Assembly: GCA_030267565.1 (NCBI GenBank)
Contig: BRXU01000006.1
Coordinates: 4,390,001 to 4,454,000, forward strand
Length of the DNA: 64,000 bases
Source: Pleodorina starrii
Taxonomy: Eukaryota > Chlorophyta > Chlorophyceae > Chlamydomonadales > Volvocaceae
Direction of reading: 5' to 3'
Shown here: positions 1 through 14,201 of the stretch, one piece after another
Position numbering within the stretch: position 1 is the stretch's first letter
How the letters are laid out: every line of letters begins with the position of its first letter
Translations under genes and position numbers: made by a program
Notes under the pieces: generated by a model
Database searches by the model: none
The model's input: the letters and a program-made list of their open reading frames with translations, nothing else
Told to the model about the DNA's origin: nothing

Positions 1-144
1 ACCCCATTCTTCATGTCTTTAAGCGTCCGCCTCGTGGTCCAGCTATTCCTGAATTCGTCGCAAACATGCGCTCCCGTGGCAGTTTTAGGGCTTAACCTTG
101 CAACGCACTGACCCGTAGACCTTTCATCCTGACCTCCCTCTCAG

Positions 145-5550
<5,406 letters not shown>

Positions 5551-6592
5551 GCTGGTTGGGGTTGAAGAGAAAGACCCGTTTTGGGGAGGGGCTGTGGTGT
5601 GCGAGGCAAGAGTGGGCTCGATGCGCAAGCTGGGGGCTTGGGGTCCCTGAACAGGGGGCTTGGCTGTGAAAGGAGGGTCCGGGGCGCCTGGGTTTGGTTT
5701 TGCTGGGGTGTGCGGTCATCATGGCTCGCCTATGATGGCTGCACGGTGAATGGTAGCGAAGAGCAGCGCCCGCGCTGCGAGCACTGTGGGGTGAGGAAGG
5801 GGAATCTTCGCTTCTTCAGGCTTATGGCTTTTTCCGTTTCCCGAATTGCGGCTGTTGGCTGGGCCTCCCTTCGGTCCTCTCCATGGCATTTTTGGAGGAC
5901 GAATCGGCTGAATGTGCTGATTGGACCCTTTGGCCGTCCGCGGTTGTGCGCTCTCTTATCCGCTCGCGTATATGTTCGTGTTGCTTATTATCCTGGCCGG
6001 TCTGCTGTTGTGCAGTATTTGGAGTTTGGATACGTGTGTGCCGCCCTGGGCGTGCCAGTCAATCGTGCGAACCATGTACGTGTTCTAAGATGCTGCACCG
6101 TGTCCGGTGTCGCCGGGTTACCGGTAATCTTGGGTTGTCGAGCTTTCGACGCAAGGGGCGTTCTCATGTTCGGGGTCTTGGGAATTTTTGCGGCAAGTTT
6201 CCTCGGTTCTAGCCTGCCACGTCCTCGGTCATGAAATGGGTTGCCAGCTGCTGTCATGCAGCACGGGCAGTGCGCGTGTGGATCTGTCTGTGGTTGTTAC
6301 AGTGGGCTCCAGACTCTAGAAGGGGTGTTGCCTCACGCCCCGTGGCCGCCGCAGAATAGGCCCCATGCGCGCAGGTACAACTAGCGGCGAGAGCTCCAAA
6401 ATAATGGAGTTGATGTGTACGATCAAGTGTGTGTATAGGTGCAGGATGCTCGGTAGATTGTGTCGCTCGTAGGCGCCCTGCAGACCACGTCATACGGACG
6501 GACGAAAGCAAACCATGTAAAACATCTTTTGCCCCATTTGGGGCTTTGGCCGCGACAGTGTCAGGTGCGCTACGTGCCGGGTAGGTCCACTG
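5551..6592. other. Non-coding stretch, probably 3' UTR then intergenic
   Basis: No exon-like sequence was recognised here. Short open frames lack family similarity and algal splice structure. The G-rich first half probably belongs to the glycerol kinase 3' UTR. Confidence 0.5.
6516..6520 (+). terminator. Candidate poly(A) signal of the glycerol kinase gene
   Basis: This is the first TGTAA downstream of the glycerol kinase stop, 966 nt beyond it. TGTAA is the usual green-algal poly(A) signal. The long 3' UTR this implies is common in these algae, but the site is a guess from sequence alone. Confidence 0.35.
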
Positions 6593-6787
6593 TCTGGAGC
6601 CCACCACTGTAACCGCGAGCCTTGGGCGTCTATTCGAATCCAAACCGATCGCTCTAAATTTTCCGTGGGTTGAACGATCGAGTGAGCCTAGCTTTAGGGG
6701 TCAGTCAGTCGCTCACACCACGGAGGGTTTATAGGGATCGGTTTGGAATCGTTGGGACGCCCAAGGCTCTCGGTGGTGGGCTCCAGA
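6593..6787. repeat. Imperfect inverted repeat able to form a long hairpin
   Basis: The left arm (6593-6650) reads, in reverse complement, almost as the right arm (6736-6787). Shared blocks include GATCGGTTTGGA, GACGCCCAAGGCTC and GTGGTGGGCTCCAGA. Inside the loop a second pairing is possible: CCGTGG (6663) and GTGAGC (6682) against GCTCAC (6711) and CCACGG (6718). A third partial copy of the outer block (GTGGGCTCCAGA) lies near 6301. It could be a MITE, a hairpin RNA locus or a degenerate transposon end. Confidence 0.7.
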
Positions 6788-7083
6788 TCCTCGGAAGGGT
6801 AGATCCCGCAGGCCGGGCCTTGATCGCCCACGGGGGTATGATGCCAGGTGATGCCTCCCCAAGCCAGACACAGAAGGAACGGTGTGGTAGAGGAGCGGAC
6901 CGGCCATCCCGTTCGCGACCTGCCCCCAGGCGAACCATGAGGCCACCCTCACGGACCACCCGGCCGTTTGGTGGCCGCAGCGAGTACGGTACCTACGTAT
7001 GGCAGCAAAGACAAAGCGAACCCCAAGACCAAGCAAGAGCATCAGGCCGCGGTTAGCGTCGAGACCAACACAATGAGGACGTT

Positions 7084-7679
7084 TGTCGGATCACATGACT
7101 GCACACGAACGAACCATGTGTCCGGGAATATGCGCTGCATCCAGTAAAGCTGTTTCACATGCGCCAAATATACATAAATGGCGCAACGGCAATGCGGCAC
7201 ACTCGCGGCGAGGCGTAACCGTAACGTAGATAGGATCATCCACCGGCTGCTGGCGAAGTCGGCTCCACGCAGAACGGCTGACCACATAATGCTGCGTATT
7301 GCACAAATGGTGCAATTACGAGGACGATGGAAGTGTCTTGGCCAGGCAAAGGGAAAAGAGTGACGATGAAAGACCTTACATGTCTCCCGTAGACCCACTT
7401 CCGCTAGGCCAGGTCCATAACCTAACGAAAGGGGCCTACTAGTTGCTCACAGGCGACTGCCTGAGAGCAAATCGAGACAAGGCAACAAGCCAAAGACTCG
7501 ACTAAAATACGCGAAACAACTGTACGACATCCTACTCCCGAGATCTTCACGTAAGCTATACTACGTTACGAACTCGAAAGCGAACAACCAAGACTGACGT
7601 AGAACCAACAAACTACGCAAATCCGCAATAACAGGAAATACGGACGGTAAACTGCCGGTGACGGTAAACTGATCCGACA
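7084..7679. mobile_element. Transposon-like unit 1, short (596 bp), internally deleted copy
   Basis: The unit starts TGTCGGATCA and ends TGATCCGACA, so it has 10-bp perfect terminal inverted repeats and also the TG...CA ends seen in LTRs. Its last 556 bp (7124-7679) are identical to 8624-9179, exactly 1500 bp away. Its first 37 bp are repeated at 7682-7718. It therefore looks like unit 2 with the middle removed, leaving a 3-nt scar (TCC). The base just before it reads CGTT, as does the base run after unit 2, a possible 4-bp target duplication around the pair. No transposase is encoded. A solo-LTR reading is possible but fits less well. Confidence 0.65.
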
Positions 7680-7681
7680 GC

Positions 7682-9179
7682 TGTCGGATCACATGACTGC
7701 ACACGAACGAACCATGTGCCTACCCCGGACTCCCCCCCCCAGCGTGCAACGCAGAAAGCAAAGCTGGAAATGAAGGGGTGCACATGAAATCAGGTGCGAA
7801 GCAGTTCCAGCCATGACCGCACGACAATCCAAGCGTCCTGTCGGTAGGGCCGAGACACGAAGATAAAATGCCAAACGTACGGCGAACACCAAGTCTGCAC
7901 GCAAGCAGGAAACACCTGGAGAAATGCCCAGCCCAAAACAACCAACGATGCAGCAGCGGGTCGCCAACACGCTCACCTAACCACGGATCGGCCAAACAAC
8001 AATACGGCATGCACCTCCGCGGATCACCCCACTACGGACACATCGCATTCAACGATTCCCGGGATCTAGCACTGGCTCTGGCGGCTGGGCTCTGGCTCGG
8101 TCGTCACCACATCAGACGGACATCGTCAGCAATGGTCCCCACACGTGGCCCGGGATCTAGCACCTGCGCGTCACCCAGCCAGCCCACGTTGGGCGGGCGC
8201 GGAACACGACGGACAGCCACGCACTACGCAATAACATAAGCGATCTGGTCCCGCCTTTACTGACGCCTAATTCCTGCCAGGGTTCAGCACGACAACCTAA
8301 CGCCGCTTCGCGTCACCTCAGTCAGCACTTCACGCAGGCCTAGCCCCTACCCGGGATATAGCTCTGGCTACCGGGCTCTGGCGTCACCTCTGTCGGTAGG
8401 CGTTACTATCCCTTCAACGTGGCCCGGGATATAGCATCGGCGAAAAAGTTGCGGCATCTACCCGCCAGCAAGAAGCAGGACTCGACAGTATCAGTCTCGG
8501 GCCAACACGAATCCACTGCGTCAACACAAATCAAGGCTCAATCCGAAGGTCAGGCGCGGCGACCAAATCATAACATCACGACATCATGCTCGATAAGAAC
8601 CAAGCACTTGGTCTCGATTTGCTGGGAATATGCGCTGCATCCAGTAAAGCTGTTTCACATGCGCCAAATATACATAAATGGCGCAACGGCAATGCGGCAC
8701 ACTCGCGGCGAGGCGTAACCGTAACGTAGATAGGATCATCCACCGGCTGCTGGCGAAGTCGGCTCCACGCAGAACGGCTGACCACATAATGCTGCGTATT
8801 GCACAAATGGTGCAATTACGAGGACGATGGAAGTGTCTTGGCCAGGCAAAGGGAAAAGAGTGACGATGAAAGACCTTACATGTCTCCCGTAGACCCACTT
8901 CCGCTAGGCCAGGTCCATAACCTAACGAAAGGGGCCTACTAGTTGCTCACAGGCGACTGCCTGAGAGCAAATCGAGACAAGGCAACAAGCCAAAGACTCG
9001 ACTAAAATACGCGAAACAACTGTACGACATCCTACTCCCGAGATCTTCACGTAAGCTATACTACGTTACGAACTCGAAAGCGAACAACCAAGACTGACGT
9101 AGAACCAACAAACTACGCAAATCCGCAATAACAGGAAATACGGACGGTAAACTGCCGGTGACGGTAAACTGATCCGACA
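7682..9179. mobile_element. Transposon-like unit 2, long (1498 bp) copy
   Basis: Starts with the same 37 bp as unit 1 (TGTCGGATCACATGACTGCA and on) and ends with the same 556 bp, terminating in GATCCGACA. Between lie about 905 bp found only here (7719-8623). That middle contains internal repeats built around CCCGGGATCTAGC or CCCGGGATATAGC at about 8057, 8149, 8350 and 8423. Only two bases (GC) separate it from unit 1, so the abutting ends form a 20-bp perfect palindrome at 7671-7690. Open frames inside are short and unrecognised, so the element looks non-autonomous. Confidence 0.65.
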
Positions 9180-9550
9180 CGTTTTCGTCACGGCGGGCGG
9201 CACAATCGTGCCGGACCTGTGGGATTTCTCCTTGGACCTGGCGAGGCGGTGATTCGTTTGCACAAAGCCGATCCTAAGACCGCGCAAGAGCTCCGGGACT
9301 TCAAACAGCGCACGGACGAGCATATATCGCACGCTGCCGTGGAGCGGAGTCTGTGCACATACACCAGGCGTGGACGCAGTGTGTACATGAACGTCGTGAT
9401 ACATCGTTGCCAAGAGCGCATGGACCACTGCTGCATGCCGGTAGGTGGAGGCCTATATGGAATAATAGAATGCGAAGGGGCATGCCGGTAGGTGGAGGCC
9501 TATATGGAATAATAGAATGCGAAGGGGCATAATATCCATTACGGCAAGAA
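9180..9550. other. Unassigned stretch between transposon unit and tRNA-Cys
   Basis: Contains an open frame at about 9219-9491 (+) with moderately protein-like composition (it includes DPKTAQELRDFKQRTDEH) but no recognised family, no splice context and overlap with the tandem duplication. No gene is called. Confidence 0.4.
9433..9526. repeat. Perfect 47-bp tandem duplication
   Basis: The unit beginning GCATGCCGGTAGGTGGAGGC occurs at 9433-9479 and again at 9480-9526 without change, followed by a third start (GCAT). It lies just upstream, on the plus strand, of the tRNA-Cys gene, that is, in that gene's 3' flank. A perfect duplication implies a recent event. Confidence 0.9.
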
Positions 9551-9621
9551 GGGCCCCTCCGGGATCGAACCGGAGACCTGCTGATCTGCAGTCAGCTGCT
9601 CTACCACTGAGCTAGAGACCC
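9551..9621 (-). tRNA. tRNA-Cys (GCA)
   Basis: Read on the minus strand, 71 nt fold into a standard cloverleaf. The acceptor stem GGGTCTC pairs with GGGGCCC (two G:U). The D arm is GCTC/GAGC with an A box (TAGCTCAGTGG). The anticodon stem GCTGA/TCAGC carries loop CTGCAGA, anticodon GCA. The T arm TCCGG/CCGGA has loop TTCGATC, giving an intact B box GGTTCGATCCC. No intron is present. CCA is not encoded, as expected for a nuclear gene. No strong T-run follows immediately. Confidence 0.93.
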
Positions 9622-10915
9622 AGATGTTCTGGTGAGGATCCTGACGACATATAGCTAATTTTACAACACTATTGGGACTCTTGAGGGCGGTGGAATCGGA
9701 ATGTGTTGCAGCTCCAGAAGAATGCTGTTGCCTTCGGAAGTATTAGCACAGCTGCGTACGACAGTGCAGCTTGAAAGGGGGATCACGCATCTGTGGGGCC
9801 TTTTGGTGAGGGACGGGTTGACAATTAACCGCAAACGGAGGCCCGCTAGGTACGCGGGTGTCAGTACGCGACCGTCAACGTGCCATAGGAGCTGTCCGGG
9901 GAGCGTGAGACCACATTCAAGGAAAGGCAGTTGCTCTTGTTGCAGTGGTATCCACACCTTTAGAAGGGTGGAGCCAGGGTATCGGTGTCCAGACCAGGTG
10001 TTAACCACAACGTCCGCTCTTCCAATCCGTCTTGTCCAACCCAAGACATGGGTGCGATGCAAAACACGTCGTGGGGAACCACAGTTGTTTCCAAATGGGT
10101 TTCAGAAGATGTCGGTTCGCTTATTGGCCTATTTACTGAGGTGAAGTGGGGTTGCCTTGAGAGGCCTTGAGAGGCCTTGAGCAAGGCTGGCAGGGCGGGA
10201 AGGGCTGCCCAAGGCCGACTTGGGACAGAGTCGCAAACTCATGGCGATGACCAGGCCATGTTCGCACCAGAAGTAGGTCAAGCTGATCAAGTATTAACTG
10301 CCGGCGCGCCGTGCAGCGCAACCGGATATGCGATATTACCGTTCCAGACAACCGAAACCCCCAGCGTCATGTAATGGGTACGCTGATTGGGATTGCCGTC
10401 AGCTTGCTGCACCGAAGGTTGAGTGCAATGCATCATGAAGCGCACCGGCAGGAGGTCCTACCGCAACCCGCTTTTGCAACGACGATCAGAGGTCTTCCAC
10501 TGTCTATGAAAACCTTGTAACAGGTGCCTCTTGGAGATGCCATAGAACATGATCGAACGGCACTTCGAACCGGCTGCAGAGTTGTACTCAATGTACGGCT
10601 GGGCTCACGGTTTTTCTTGTCAAAAAGCTGCGAATACGATGTTTCATAGTAGCGGCACAGCTTTCTCGGCATAAAAATAACATTCACATAACCCTGCCCT
10701 CAGCGCTGCCCAAGTTGCAATTGTTTCACGGCATCTGTTCCCGACGCGGCCCGAGGAGCTAGTTGCATAACTCTAAGCCTCTTTTGTTACGCAAACAAAA
10801 TTCAAGCTTTGTGAAAGGCTTCTGCGGGCGCTTTCTTGGCAACGGGCACTTCGCCCCGTAGGTGACGTTACTTGGGGCTACCTGAGGCAGCAGCCCGGAC
10901 TGTTTCAGATCAGGG
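9622..10915. other. Intergenic stretch without a recognised gene
   Basis: An open frame at 9701-10144 (+) is not family-like. A short iteration of GCCTTGAGAG occurs near 10155-10180. The right end should hold the promoter and 5' UTR of the small MGCG gene at 10916. Confidence 0.5.
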
Positions 10916-11554
10916 ATGGGCTGCGGTTCATCGTCCGCACGGCCCTCATCGGCGACAAATGCGACTGCGGGTAGGTTGTTCATTCGGAGTGCCGTCATGC
11001 CATGGAAGTGTGGAAAAGATAGCGCCGATTGTAGTATTATAATTCCAGTTAGGGAGTTTCAGTCCTTTGAAGGCTTCCTGATCGTGAATATTCGAACTCT
11101 TATGCGTGCACTCGAGTCCGCATGGCGACTGTTGTTGTCCCGCGCGGGTGTCTCATGCGTTCCTTTACTGCCCTCAGCCAAGAATGAGCCGCCGCCAGCT
11201 TCTGCGCCACAGCCTCCCGCGCCAAAGAAGGAGCGCTCCAAGGTCTATGAGGCCGAAGCTGTTGCCGCCCCCAGCTCGGGCGAGGCCGCTAAAGCAGCGC
11301 CGGTGGAGAAGAAGCCGGAGCAATCGTCGCAAGCCGCTGCACCTGCTGCGTCAGCGGAGCAAGGAGGCGAGTCAAGACAGGAGTACAAGCCGGCCGCTGG
11401 CTCGGGGACCAACCCTGGGCGGCCGAACTCGGCGCCTCTGCCAGCACCAACCGCAACATCGATGGCGCGCCCCGCCTCCGCGACGCAGCAGCGGCCGGGG
11501 TCGGCACGGCCTCCGCGACCGGGATCGGCGACCCCCAACATCCAGACTGCGTAG
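10916..11554 (+). CDS. Small Pro/Ala/Ser-rich protein with MGCG acylation N-terminus
   Basis: Two exons, 10916-10970 and 11178-11554, joined in phase, give 143 residues. The protein starts MGCGSSSARPSS: Gly2 and Cys3 in this setting are the classic pattern for N-myristoylation plus palmitoylation, so attachment to the plasma or ciliary membrane is inferred. The rest is disordered, rich in Ala, Pro, Ser, Lys and Glu, and ends in Arg-Pro-Gly-Ser-Ala iterations (RPGSARPPRPGSATPN). No domain was recognised. The intron is also open in frame, so a 212-residue retained-intron form is formally possible, but its translation looks non-protein-like. A consensus intron (11558-11720, GTAAGG to GCAG) begins 3 nt after the stop, in the 3' UTR. 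The next gene downstream starts with a very similar N-terminus. Confidence 0.7.
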   Translation: MGCGSSSARPSSATNATAGRLFIRSAVMPWKCGKDSADCSIIIPVREFQSFEGFLIVNIRTLMRALESAWRLLLSRAGVSCVPLLPSAKNEPPPASAPQPPAPKKERSKVYEAEAVAAPSSGEAAKAAPVEKKPEQSSQAAAPAASAEQGGESRQEYKPAAGSGTNPGRPNSAPLPAPTATSMARPASATQQRPGSARPPRPGSATPNIQTA

Positions 11555-14201
11555 AAGGTAAGGGCGCTCCGGGTTTCGGAGGGAGGAGAACGACGGGGCC
11601 GGGCTGGACCGGAAGACCGGCTTGCTTTCTTCGCCGTCAACTTTTCGTCGACTCTGTTTTGCGGCAGTGTAGTTTCAGCCTTTAAAACGTCGTTGTCCTT
11701 CTTCCCTTGTTTGCTTGCAGGCCGGACAGTAGGAGTTAGTCGACCTTCGTAGCACCAAGTCGCCAAAAAGCACGGGTTTTTAAAGCACCGGCTTGCTCGG
11801 GGAACATGTTTTCGCACGGCGCCTTTCCGGTCCCCGGCCGCGCCGCGCGCCTTGCCACGATTGCTCGTTGGGTCAATCGTGACGAGACGTACGACTGTAC
11901 GGCATACGACATGCCTGTTGGGGCCACGGTGCGCCTGGCACCCTGGTGTGCAGGGCCCTACGTGGAAGGAGCAGGCGGGATCTTTGCGGTTTTGGATGTG
12001 GCACGCGCGGGGCGCCATGGCTGCTTCTGCTGCCGTCCCCTGACCCACCGTGTACCGCTCCAGGAACAGCATTGATCCACCGCTGCCCAATCCAGCCCAG
12101 CCCAAGGTTCTTTCGCTTGGTTTTGCTGCATCCTGCAGTTTGTGCGTCCTCCCTGAATGGACCGTTTTACAGGACCCAGGAGTAGCACCGTTGAGTACCC
12201 AAACCGCACCTGACAAGAGGCAGCGCAAATGCGTGTGCGTGTGCGCCCGCGGACTTGCTCGCGTGTTGCAGGGGTGTACCAAGAGTCTGGCACAATATTT
12301 ATTAATGTTCACTGCGTTAGGGTGATTGCATTCGTGCTGAATGGCGTGCAGCATTCCATTCCGATGACTTGTGGTTGCGCCGCGACGCTTTGTCTTCGCA
12401 GAACGGAGAGGGAAACGGAGACGGGTCTCGGCGGTGTTCGCGTGCGTGTTTGTTTGGTTGTTTGCGTGCCCCGCCACACGGCGGCGTGGTATTTATGGAG
12501 CAGGATAACATTGGCCCCTCGAGGCTGGGGGCTGATGGCCGGATGGCGCGGAATGGTGACGAGGTAGCAGTATATGGTGATGTGCTTTGATGGTTTTAAG
12601 GTGCGGGAGATGAAGGTACGGTCCCGCAGGGCCTGCCATGCCGGGGTACGGTGTTCCAAGAAACCCCGACCCCGTCGCTGGATCCAACGATCCAGTCGCT
12701 TGGATCCAGAGATAGATCTTAGTCTGTGTATGCGTGTCTGAATTCGCTCGGCGGCGGCTGTGGGGCGCAAGCGCACGCGCTGCCGCGGTGAGGGTGGGCA
12801 GGCGGGGGAAGAGGCACAGGCCCGCCCAAGCAGATCGATTGCCGTTGCGGGGTGTGCATGCTGGGCGATGATGTAATGTACAGGGCATCAGCAAGGCAGG
12901 GCGGTCTGTTTGCGCGCGGCTTAGGAGGGCAGGCGTAATAGTCGCATGATAGATAGATAGCCGAACCGATAACGAACTGCCGTTTCTCCAGACGCGGTGG
13001 CCTCGCGGTGCGTGCCCTTCCGAGCGCCTCTTTCGAGTGTGGGGCGCTTCCAAGGGCGGACAGGACAGGACATTAGAGGACACGGCATCCAAACCGGATG
13101 ATCTCTCAACGGGGCGGGGGTGGTGCAGTCTAGAGGTTTCCTACCACCCTCTTTCTCGGTGAGCGAGCTTGGATGTTGATGTTTGCGGCTGTAGACATGT
13201 GGAGTCGCGAATGTCGGTGTTTCCGGCGGCGGGGTCATTGCAGGGAACGAGTCGCGATGCTGGCTCGGGAGGTTGCACCACGCTACGCATGTAGGCAACG
13301 TGTGATTCCTGACAGACGGTCCATGGCGCGCAATTTGGTTGCGCGTGTGCTCATTGACAGGCGGGGGAGCCCCATCATGGCGCAACCGAGTACCGTACTG
13401 TAAACCGGAGTCGCCTTTCCGATGTGCCTGCTTGCAAGCTTTGCCCCAGGCCCTAGCAGTCTGTGTCACAGAACGCGCCGGATATCCGGGAAAAGGGCAT
13501 CCGTAGGAGGCTTCTGAAGAGGGGTTTCAGGCCGGCGTTCAGCTCGGCAATGCAGCATCCCAACCTGCTGTCAGCCATGTCTTGTCGGCATGACAATATT
13601 ACCGGTTCTATTCAGTTTCCTTTTATTCTTTGTTAGTGGTTGAGCTGTGAAATCTCCAAGTGGGACCGGAAAGAGGGTGTTGTTTGTGCCGTCCATCTGC
13701 GTTCCCTACGCAACTGTCAGGTGCGCGAGGTGCACGATGGAACTTGTACGTGTAGATCTGCTGGTTGATTTAAGTAAGGGCGCCTGGTAACCATGGACTG
13801 CCCATGGCGGGGAAACGAGCGAGTGACCCGTTCAACTACCCGTACGGAGAATGCGGTGACGGTTAGTTCCCAGCTTCCACCCGACGCCCTTACTAATCCC
13901 TGTCCTTGCCTTTCATACAAAATATATGTTTTTTGAGTGTATATTATCTCGGTGTATTTCCTTGACGCAAATCAGGATCTGTGCGGAGTGCTGTGCGGTA
14001 GGCGAACGATGCTAGCATTATCACGGTCAGAGTTCATTAATCAATGAAAATGTACATTGTATAAGTAAGTATCATTACCTACATTACATTCCAGCTGGCC
14101 GGGGGCTGGTTGTTGCAGCTTCTTTCCGACATTGCTCCCCTAGGCCTGCTGCCCGCTACATTCGTGAGGATTGCGTAAAACAAGCCTGTTGTACTGGCAA
14201 C
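11555..14201. other. 3' UTR and intergenic region
   Basis: No coding exons were recognised on either strand. It includes the putative 3'-UTR intron (11558-11720), the candidate poly(A) sites and, at the right end, an AT-richer stretch (about 13920-14090) that probably forms the promoter area of the gene starting at 14202. Confidence 0.5.
12872..12876 (+). terminator. Candidate poly(A) signal of the small MGCG gene
   Basis: First TGTAA after the 10916-11554 gene; a second lies near 13398. Assignment rests only on order and spacing. Confidence 0.3.

Noticed and set aside
7042..7398. Minus-strand frames repeated exactly at 8584-8898
   Set aside because: They are the same non-coding transposon-like repeat; no known transposon protein, and the frames break at the repeat edge.
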